Assembly: GCA_031772625.1 (NCBI GenBank)
Contig: CM062820.1
Span: forward strand, 315,426,783 to 315,490,782
Source of the DNA: Pinus tabuliformis
Lineage: Eukaryota > Streptophyta > Pinopsida > Pinales > Pinaceae
Reading direction: 5' to 3'
DNA: 64,000 nt
The position numbers were made by a program, and so were the translations under genes. The first letter of the stretch is position 1. Every line of letters starts with the position of its first letter. Shown in pieces: positions 56,508 to 64,000 of the stretch. Under the pieces are notes generated by a model that made no database searches, was not told the origin of the DNA, and was given only the letters and a program-made list of their open reading frames with translations.

Positions 56508-58058
56508 ATGGGGAAACTGCTTAGAGCTGAACCTGAAGGTTCAAAGTATCTAGAAGGATACCCACAGACAAAGGAAGCATTAAAGAAGGCAAAATGGTTG
56601 AAGTTCATTCAAAAATTCAGAGGATATGATAAGGAGGTAACGAAAGCATTTGCTCAATCATTCAATGGACACACTGTGGAAGTAGGGGACCTGAAATTCA
56701 CAATCACAGAGAACTCCATAGCAACAGCAACCAGTCTACCTCAGGTGGGAGACCGATGGTTCAAGAACAGAGTAGTGGAAGATCAGGGATGGAAAGACAT
56801 GCTTAAGAACCCAGGTATGGACACTTCAATATTCACCAAAGGGATTCCTGTACATGTAATTAAGGAAGAATGGATTGCATTGTTATTACTTGTTCAAAAA
56901 TTTGTTACATGTGAGGGCCGCTTTGGCACTATGTATATGTACCATGCTAGAATTATGATGAACTTCATGGAAGGCCATGCCATCAATTTACCCTATTTTC
57001 TGTTAAGAAGCCTAACGAAAATGAGTTCCACTATCCAAAAGAATATAGGCCATATTGAACCTCACTTGTATCATCACGGGTTCATTAGAATTCTCATAGA
57101 GGACCAATTGAAAAACAACAATGATACATGGGACAAGTTTTTAGTCAGGAATCATTTTCAAGAGGTAACTGAAGCTTCCGCTAGCAGCTCTCCTAGAGTC
57201 CCAAAAAGAAGTAGGAGAATGAAAAGAGATGTTGCAGCCCAAGATCCTCCTATTGTAGAAACTCAGGACACTACTCAAGAAGAGGAGGAAGAGAGAGATA
57301 AAACTAAGAAACAGAAAAAGGATAAATGGAAAACAATTGTTCAAGAATCATATCCATCACCTGAACCTTCAGTAGAAGAAGACTCTCAAACCTTGGCTGA
57401 TAGACTCTCACAACTTCAAGCTGCTGCCCTCTCAAAGAAGAAACAGAAGGAAAAACAGAGTGCCCAGCAAAAGAGCACTAGTACACAAGTGAGAAGAAGC
57501 AGTAGACTTAAAGAAAGAATGAGTGTGACTAAAGAAAAACAATCACATTTCATTGATTTGGTAGAAAGAACACCTGAAAAGGTTCCAACTCAGCTTGACC
57601 TTGAGTCCACTCCTCCACGGGAAGAGAGCCCCTTTGAACATAGCCCAAGAAGAACACCTGAAATTGACCCTGACCAGCAGGAGGTATACAATTATTTGGA
57701 GACCTTGGAGCAATCAGTTGCAGGTCCAAGCACTATATTGCCTCTTAATGAACAGGTCCAATCTTTAAAACAAGAGGTGTTTGAGCTAGAAGTCCTGAAC
57801 CGGCATATTAAACAAGAAAACGAAGCATTGAAAGAACAAAGCAAGGTGGACAAAATTGTCCATGACAACACCATGCTTCACTTAGGACTCTGGCAGAAGA
57901 AGAACAGAAAATTGAAGAGAAAATGCAAGAAACTGAGCAGGGCCTTGATCAATTTGAAATTCAAGTGTTTAGTTAAGAAACCAAGAACAATTTTGGCAAC
58001 AAGAAGAAAGAAAAGAAGGCTAGATGTTTTGGCAGAAGCATCTGAACACATGGAATGA
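56508..58058 (+). CDS. E5 ORF3, accessory protein of unknown function
   Basis: 516 codons, intact, sense orientation, 58 bases before the 3' LTR. Residues 1-220 form a folded-looking domain with FTITENSIATATSLPQVGD (near 65-85), VIKEEWIALLLLVQKFV, LPYFLLRSLTKMS and HHGFIRILIEDQL. The layout is similar to plant transposon-associated proteins annotated as putative plant transposon protein domains. Residues 225-400 are disordered, with basic blocks (RVPKRSRRMKR, KKKQKEKQ). Residues 410-516 are a probable coiled coil (LNEQVQSLKQEVFELEVLNR) with a strongly basic end (KKPRTILATRRKKRRL) that could be a nuclear signal. No signal peptide or membrane span, so an envelope role is unlikely. H2 carries a homologue in the same place. 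Confidence 0.75.
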   Translation: MGKLLRAEPEGSKYLEGYPQTKEALKKAKWLKFIQKFRGYDKEVTKAFAQSFNGHTVEVGDLKFTITENSIATATSLPQVGDRWFKNRVVEDQGWKDMLKNPGMDTSIFTKGIPVHVIKEEWIALLLLVQKFVTCEGRFGTMYMYHARIMMNFMEGHAINLPYFLLRSLTKMSSTIQKNIGHIEPHLYHHGFIRILIEDQLKNNNDTWDKFLVRNHFQEVTEASASSSPRVPKRSRRMKRDVAAQDPPIVETQDTTQEEEEERDKTKKQKKDKWKTIVQESYPSPEPSVEEDSQTLADRLSQLQAAALSKKKQKEKQSAQQKSTSTQVRRSSRLKERMSVTKEKQSHFIDLVERTPEKVPTQLDLESTPPREESPFEHSPRRTPEIDPDQQEVYNYLETLEQSVAGPSTILPLNEQVQSLKQEVFELEVLNRHIKQENEALKEQSKVDKIVHDNTMLHLGLWQKKNRKLKRKCKKLSRALINLKFKCLVKKPRTILATRRKKRRLDVLAEASEHME

Positions 58059-58105
58059 AAAGCAATGACAAAGTTTTGGTTGCATGAGGACATGCAACAC
58101 CTTCA

Positions 58106-58116
58106 CAGTGGGGGTA
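58106..58116 (+). other. E5 polypurine tract
   Basis: CAGTGGGGGTA directly before the 3' LTR. Confidence 0.75.
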
Positions 58117-59880
58117 TGTTGAGCCTCAAACCTGCACTTCTTTACACATCCTCTCAGCCTCCTTTTCCTATTCATTTCCTTCTTTTGCCACTCATTCCCT
58201 CCATCAAATTGCTCAAATCATTGTATTTTAGGACTTTTTACATGGTTTGTTAATTATGCTAATGACTGTGTTGTTGGATTAGAATTTTGGTTCAAGTGCT
58301 GCGCTTTCCGCAGCTCACACAGGGTTTCCGCAGCTGATCCCGGTTTCCGCAGCCAACCCCGGATTCCGCAGCTATTTTATTAAACGGCATGTTCCAGGTG
58401 TCCTCCGGGCAGAAGAGCCACATGGGCAAGTTCGTGGAACCAAGGACATGGTGTGTGTCCTTCCAGCTCAGCCAAACCAGTCATAAAAACCCATGGTCAA
58501 CGAGGGGGCAACTACGGTCAACAGAGGTCATTGGCGGTGGCACGGCTCTGCGTGTTCGGTTTTAAAGCACGTGAAGAACAGCTGGCCTCTTCCTCAGCCA
58601 CGAAGATGATGGGAAACACAAATCCAACAGAAGATTTAATGCCCACCACGACCATTGCCTAAATCCGAGGACGCTGCCAGATTACGTGTTTTTACACAGC
58701 TGATAGAATAGCGTAGTTTGTGTTAAGTTAGTTTTGTTTTCTCTGCTATAAATAAAGCGTCTCTAAACGCTGGATAGCTAGCTGCTGATATGTAATTTTG
58801 ATCTCCCACTGTACTTTCTATTTTGCTACACAATATATGAGAAGACCGTTCTGTTTCTAAGCGTGTAACTGATCTTTTGAGCTAGCTGGAGTAGGCAGAG
58901 GGCCCCTGTTTACTTAAGGCCTGTACAGTGTTTTTAATTTCCTGCATTTCTTTTTATCATTTTATGTATAATAGTTGTACAGAATGCCTTTGATTGCTGT
59001 GTTTTGATCATGTACAATAGCTGTATATAACTTTGAATTCTGCTCATTTATATTTCTGCACTTTTCCATGACTGATCAGTGTGTTTTGCAGATTGCTTAG
59101 GCGTGCCCGGGACAGTTTCTTTTCTTTCTTTTTCACAGCTAGTGACACTTGTGATCATCTTGTCTATGTTTCTGACCTTCTTTGTTTTGTAGCCTTTATT
59201 TCTTTGTTATCATTTCTTTAAGTTGCATAGTTGCTTACTACTTTTAGATATCAAGTTGTTTACCTATTGATGGTTTCTTCTCTATAATTCAATATCTTTA
59301 TTGAGGACCAAAATATCACTAACACAGCTTGGTTTAGTTGCTCAAGAACTCACAATTGCTTGGCTTATTTTTGACTGTTTCTCACATGATATATTCAGTT
59401 AAAAGACAAGAGGTTAAGAAGAAGTTAAAGTATTTGTGACTAGTCTTTCTTTTATGTAGATTTACTTCAGTTTCATATTACTTAGTTTTAGCTAGACTCG
59501 ACATAGATTTTATCTTCATTTTCTTGCAGCAGCATAGATACTGGGCCAATGTCATTAATCTTTTATTTGATGTCTTCATTTTTCCTTTAAAAGTTGATTT
59601 CATTTCAGTTGTTGTTCAAAGCTTTCTTGTAGATTACCTTTAAAGTTTTAAGAAATCATTTAGAACTCATCACAATCACACACACTTCACTCACTTCATT
59701 TCATTTCCATTACATCATTGTAGGAGAAATATATTTGGAAACAAACTTAAAAAGTTAAAAACGACAAAAACTTAAGAAACAGTTGCCTAAGTACATACAG
59801 TACACATCACTTCATCAGCTTACGAGCCCCGGGTTGACATTTAAAAGTTGCAATTTAGACATCACTAAATTGACCAAACA
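58117..59880 (+). repeat. E5 3' LTR
   Basis: 1764 bp, same length as the 5' copy, about 16 substitutions and no indel seen. TATA box at 58747-58754; TTTCCGCAGC cluster at about 58305-58372. Confidence 0.95.
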
Positions 59881-59885
59881 AGAAG
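59881..59885. repeat. E5 target-site duplication, right copy (AGAAG)
   Basis: Identical to 47584-47588. Confidence 0.88.
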
Positions 59886-61138
59886 GAGAAGAAGAAGAAG
59901 AAGCCAACAACAAAAGGGGGAAACCATGCATCGTTTGGTGAAAATCAACACACTGCACCATCCAAACCTAAATCTCCACGTGTCATTTGCAAGGGAGACC
60001 ACTATCATCGAGATTGTCCCGGCATCCCACGGATCCTAAGGGACTGGTCTCCCTGCTTGCACAATCCGGTGTCTTCAACCTCTGATGATCACGTTGAGAG
60101 CACACCATCAACTAGTGAAAATGAAGTCAATGGACAGAAAGGAAGATCTAGATTTCCTTATAGGCTGTGTGAAGGCAATCATTCCCTACATTGTTGTCCC
60201 TTCTTGGATGAAGCTAAAAGAGTCTTGGATAACCGTCCTGCTTCACCACAACGACTTCCTCCTGGATACAGGAAACTCTTGCTGAGTCCATTGCTAGTTG
60301 AAAATCTGACTGACAAACCTTTGTTGTCAATCAAAGCACCTATCATCGAAGGTAAACCCTCTGAGTCCACACTGGATCAAAGTCAACAGGTCGAGACGGC
60401 AATCGACCCAGTTTTGTCTTCAGAAGGTTCACCTTCAGATGATACAGTCCACAAAGAGGATGAGAACGAAACCATTCAAATTCTTTTCGTTAACATAGAA
60501 TCCGATGAACATGGGGGAAATCTACCCGTTCCTTTACCGTAGGAAGGAAGTTCATCAGAGATTTATCCAGTCGTTTATTTGTTCCCTCCTCCAAGCAATC
60601 TAGTCGTTTCCTTCGATTGGGATCTACTAGGGAGACCCTGCCTATCATCTAATATACCATTCTGAATCATAGTACAAGCTTACAGAATGATCATGGTTGA
60701 TACTATCATAGATGAAGGGGCTTCTGTGAGTATCCTTTCTTCAACTGCTTGGAAAGCGCTTGGTTCGCCACGCTTCTACCTGAGATTCGAAATCTGTCAG
60801 GCTTCAACAAAGGAACCAATCGACCATTAAGGATCCTTCAAAATTTACCTATAACTTTGAGAAGGAAAATCGTTCATCTAAACGTGATGGTAGTCCAAGG
60901 GCCTCTAGATTACAATCTACTCCTTCGGCGTGACTACATTTATAGCATGGGAGCTATTGTTTCCTCACTCTTTCGAGTGATGTGTTTTCTGCATGAAGAC
61001 AGAGTGGTCCAACTAGTTGACCAGCTTTCATTCCCTGGTTCAAACACAGCTACTAGTCAAAAGCCATCCATAACTGGTCTTTTTGCACAAGGAATGTCTC
61101 ATCAATCCCCAGTCCGTCCACTTGATGATCGCGAGTGA
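59886..61138 (+). pseudogene. gag: E4 gag-protease ORF, 3' fragment
   Basis: Continues the E4 ORF after E5. Both zinc knuckles are damaged: RVICKGDHYHRDC has lost the first Cys, and YRLCEGNHSLHCC has lost the first Cys. TAG at about 60541 and TGA at about 60663 are followed by a one-base deletion near 60770. The protease block TIIDEGASVSIL (about 60705) is still readable, and the end (61138) is in the shifted frame with SPVRPLDDRE as in E3. Confidence 0.82.
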
Positions 61139-63565
61139 TTCGGTGATTGTGACTAAACCCAGGGGGCATGTGCCCTGGTCTGCTTCGGCAGGAAAACCCC
61201 AGATATAGGGTAGGTTTCCACATAGGATATATGACTAGTCTGACCCCCTGTCCGTTTAGGAAAATGGGATTAGACTGGAAAAGGATTCCCCCGTCAAAGG
61301 TTATGTGATTGGCACTGACAACAGTCACCCTTGTCCATTTCGATGGACAAATCCAAGGAAGTGTTTTGTCTGCTACGCGGATGGAACAATCTTGCTAATG
61401 CAAGAACTTCCGTATGGTAACCTGGAAACTCTACTTCTCTTTATACCTAGGGGCATGCAAACCTTTTTGCATGCAAGTGAAAAATGACCTTTTATTTTCT
61501 TAGTTTGTAGGCTCTCAACCCTTTAACCTCGTAGGTTGGTCATTTCTAGCTTGCATACAAAAGGCTCCGAAGCAAAGTTGCGCATGGGGCAAGCTCCCTA
61601 AAAAATGAACCACCTGATAAGAGACATCCTTATTATACGACTGGCATGAGCAGTTTTACGCGAAGTTCAAGCTCGTTAAAAAATAAACCTAGCAATGAGC
61701 ACATGTTCCCCCAGAGTTCAAGCTCATTAAAAAATGAACCCACCTTCGGTAAATAACCATTGCGATCACATAATTATCAGCTTTTGAACCTTGGTCGTGT
61801 TCTTACCATCACCTCCACTCTTTTTTAGCCAATCATACGCCTCCATTTGATTTTTTACCCCTTTTGAGGAATAACTGCAACGAGTGATTCTATTAGCCAC
61901 CTTCTTTACACTGCCATGATTGAAAAGTTCCAAACCTTACCTGGAACCAGTTGCTATCCAAAAACATCACTCGTTCCTCAAAAAATGAGTCTCCTTTAAG
62001 CTCTTTTCATCTGACTCGTAAAATATGAAAATATTGCCGAGAAATTGGCCTCTCCAACTCGTTAAAGTCATTGGAAGTGCCATCCCTCCTCTATATTTTA
62101 ATCTTTTTGGACCTGAGGGATCATCACACAAAAATATCGAGCGCTTGTCTTGTTTGGCTCGTTAAAACTATCGAAAAGTCATCCCTTTCGTATTATTTTA
62201 TACTTTTACGGAATTAAGGGATTATATTATGAAAAAGGACTACTAGAGTTGCCTTTCCGTCTCTTTTTAGACTCTCTAAAATTGAAAAGGACCAAGTTAT
62301 CTTTGTCGTTAAACTTGTTAAAATAATAGCGACAAACTTGTCCATGCAGACAAGAACGAGTTTCACTGTCGCTAGGCTCGTTAAAACATAGCAACAGGTT
62401 TGCCCAAAGGGAAAATTATAGAACAAGCATATGTTATCCTCCTCAAGCTTGAAAAAAATAAAGAGGTACTGGTCAGCAATGACTGGGGAAAAAGTGAAGA
62501 AAACTTGAATAACTTCATTGGTAGCAGGTCACTCTTGAACATGACACTTTCACTCCATCACCATGATTGAGTCGGGTTGGGTTATTCCGTTCACCAGTCA
62601 TATCACCATTGGTCCTCTGTACGATCCATTTTGGGGTTAACGCTACCAATCCATTTCAATGTCACCGATATGTTCAAGAGAAGTCGCTCAGAGAATTCAC
62701 CAACCCAGCTAACGCCTCATCCGCTGCAATACCTTCACTCTCTTTTTTTCATGACTGCCACCCTTAACCTTGTATCATCAGATGTTTTCACCTCCACAAA
62801 ATCATTTGCTCCGTTCCGTGTTGTAGATGTGCGATTCATTAAGGCCCTCCTACGACGGGTCACTTCTTATCGACATCAGCACATTATCCAAGAAGTTGAC
62901 TGAGGAACAATCCTTTCAGTACTTTGAAGCTTGCATGCCTTAATGGCAAGTTTCTCACTTCCGGCGACAGGTTTACATCAATGGCCTTCGATCGAAAGAT
63001 TTTGCATGGTGTTCGACATCAACTCATGTATTCACACCACGTAAATTGTACTGCAATACCTTGAGGGTAATTATCATTATTGGTGATTCCTCTTGCGCCT
63101 GTTAACAACTTACATCATTGGCTAGTAATCAGGTGATGTCTTTCCATGTTCGACATCAAAACATCTTTTCACATGGATCGACTTGTACTTCGGGTGAAGA
63201 TTGAACGAGTTTGAAGACCCCGGATCTAGTTTCATCCATCCGGGCTGCGATATATTCAGGAAAATAAAGACATCAAATGTACATCATTGTTGCACAGATA
63301 ATCATCCAAGCTAAGGGATGATGGCTCTACCAGAATCATCAATCTGCCACACAGACGGTTGTCTGTCCTATGTACATGAAAATGAATTTATAAAGCTGAG
63401 CATGGGAATGCCCGCCTTAGCTAGATCATGAAAATATTATGAAGATAATGTATTGTATTGTATCTCATTACAGGTCACCTTCCAGTCCGAAAAACCTCGG
63501 ATACTCATGATAAAGCATTTCACCCGACATCAGAAGATTTAGGACCTCATGCTTTAGGGAGCAAT
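61139..63565 (+). other. E4 3' untranslated region with stem-loops
   Basis: Collinear with 34177-36636 of E3. It carries the same hairpins: about 62006-62035, 62060-62085 (TCCAA/TTGGA), 62302-62340 (TTTGTCG/CGACAAA) and 62368-62374/62389-62395 (GTCGCTA/TAGCAAC, one mismatch). The polypurine tract at the end is CTTTAGGGAGCAAT. No gene. Confidence 0.65.
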
Positions 63566-64000
63566 TATTTTAGACATATTTGGGCACTGCAACCCCAATC
63601 ACATATTTCCATAAACCAAGGGCTCTCTAACCCCTAAAAGTGTTGTTTCATACCCTAAAGGATCAAGGTCAACTGATTACATCATTTCCCAAAAGTTCTC
63701 CCTGAAAAACTGCTCAGAACTGGTCAAAACTGGACCATACAGACTGCTCCATGCTGAGGGTGCGATGCATCTCACCTGTTACACACGGGGGTGCGATGCA
63801 TACTAAAAATACCTTCTGTAGGGAGCGATGAGCAAGAGAAGACAAATGGCAGAGTCAGTTTGCTAGGTGGAAACTCAAGGAATCTTCTAGAAACTGCTCA
63901 TATGACACTTGCCTCTCTGAATTCGCCCAGGGATGAGTAAGAGATCATGAAATCTCCAAGTGGAACCAAGAACTATCAGTAAAATGACACTAATCAAAAT
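63566..64000 (+). repeat. E4 3' LTR, partial
   Basis: Starts TATTTTAGAC (TG changed to TA) and aligns with the first 435 bases of the E4 5' LTR. Continues beyond the window. Confidence 0.85.

Larger units (their letters stand above)
47589..59880 (+). mobile_element. E5: young, near-intact Athila-like Ty3/gypsy retrotransposon
   Basis: 12,292 bp with two 1764-bp LTRs (about 16 differences by eye, 0.9 percent), a tRNA-Asp-type PBS, a polypurine tract and a perfect TSD. It has gag (49612), pol in the same frame after one TAG (51307-51309), and an extra sense ORF of 516 codons downstream. All catalytic residues of protease, RT, RNase H and integrase are visible. It is the best candidate in the window for a recently active element. 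Confidence 0.93.
44482..64000 (+). mobile_element. E4: second copy of the E3 family, split by E5, 3' end outside window
   Basis: Same structure as E3: LTR, PBS, leader, gag-protease ORF, 3' UTR with the same stem-loops, polypurine-like tract, 3' LTR. The two LTRs differ by roughly 30 positions over the 435 visible bases, so this copy is older than E3. The coding region has stops and frameshifts, and E5 sits inside the poly-lysine part of the ORF. The base before the LTR is CTCGG (44477-44481); the matching TSD is outside the window. Confidence 0.88.

Noticed and set aside
56508-58058. E5 ORF3 as an envelope protein
   Set aside because: No signal peptide, no membrane span, and a very basic coiled-coil end; it fits a nuclear or RNA/DNA-bound protein better.
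1-64000. CRISPR arrays, bacterial operons, rRNA or tRNA genes
   Set aside because: None seen; the short regular repeats are minisatellites or LTR word clusters, and the tRNA-like strings are PBS sequences.

Overview
The window is plant nuclear DNA from a large, repeat-rich genome and consists almost entirely of nested LTR retrotransposons. The evidence is plant Ty3/gypsy lineages (Tat-like and Athila-like), tRNA-type primer-binding sites (PBS), 5-bp target-site duplications (TSDs), short spliceable plant introns, and no single-copy host gene that I can recognise. The sequence fits a seed plant, probably an angiosperm; I cannot name the species.

Layout, with labels used below. E1 (1-8031, minus) is a non-autonomous LTR element with 1.68-kb LTRs. 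It has an acidic coiled-coil pseudo-ORF and no gag or pol, and a decayed plus-strand gene fragment lies inside it. H1 (8032-11015 and 26298-about 28517, plus) is an old, decayed gypsy element with pol, a downstream ORF and two 65-bp-period minisatellites. E2 (11016-26297, minus, TSD AAATG) is a full-length 15.3-kb Tat-type element inserted in H1. It carries gag, protease, RT, RNase H, integrase, a second RNase H and an antisense gene with a plant-mobile-domain-like protein. H2 (about 28518-29828 and 37683-41037, minus) is an old Athila-like element. It is split by E3 (29834-37677, plus, TSD CATGT), a 7.8-kb non-autonomous Tat relative that encodes only gag tail plus protease. H3 (41040-44481, plus) is another decayed gypsy pol with a downstream ORF. 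E4 (44482 to beyond the window end, plus) is a second, older copy of the E3 family. It is split by E5 (47589-59880, plus, TSD AGAAG), a young, nearly intact 12.3-kb Athila-like element with gag, pol and an extra third ORF.

Relative ages follow from nesting and from LTR divergence counted by eye: E5 about 0.9 percent, E3 about 1.4 percent, E2 about 3.3 percent, E4 about 7 percent over the visible part; H1-H3 are older. E2 is a structural relative of E3 and E4 (similar protease, PBS class and 3' untranslated region), so an E2-like element is the plausible helper for them.

The most unusual signals are these. (1) E2, E3 and E4 have untranslated regions full of small stem-loops in which the loop word (near GACTCGTTAAAA) is kept while the stem sequence changes and stays paired. 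(2) Four elements each carry a private GC-rich word clustered in U3, 200-440 bp upstream of the LTR TATA box, and clustered again in the leader or just upstream of the accessory ORF. (3) The accessory ORFs of E2 (antisense), E5 (sense) and H3 (sense) share a small motif suggesting a related fold.
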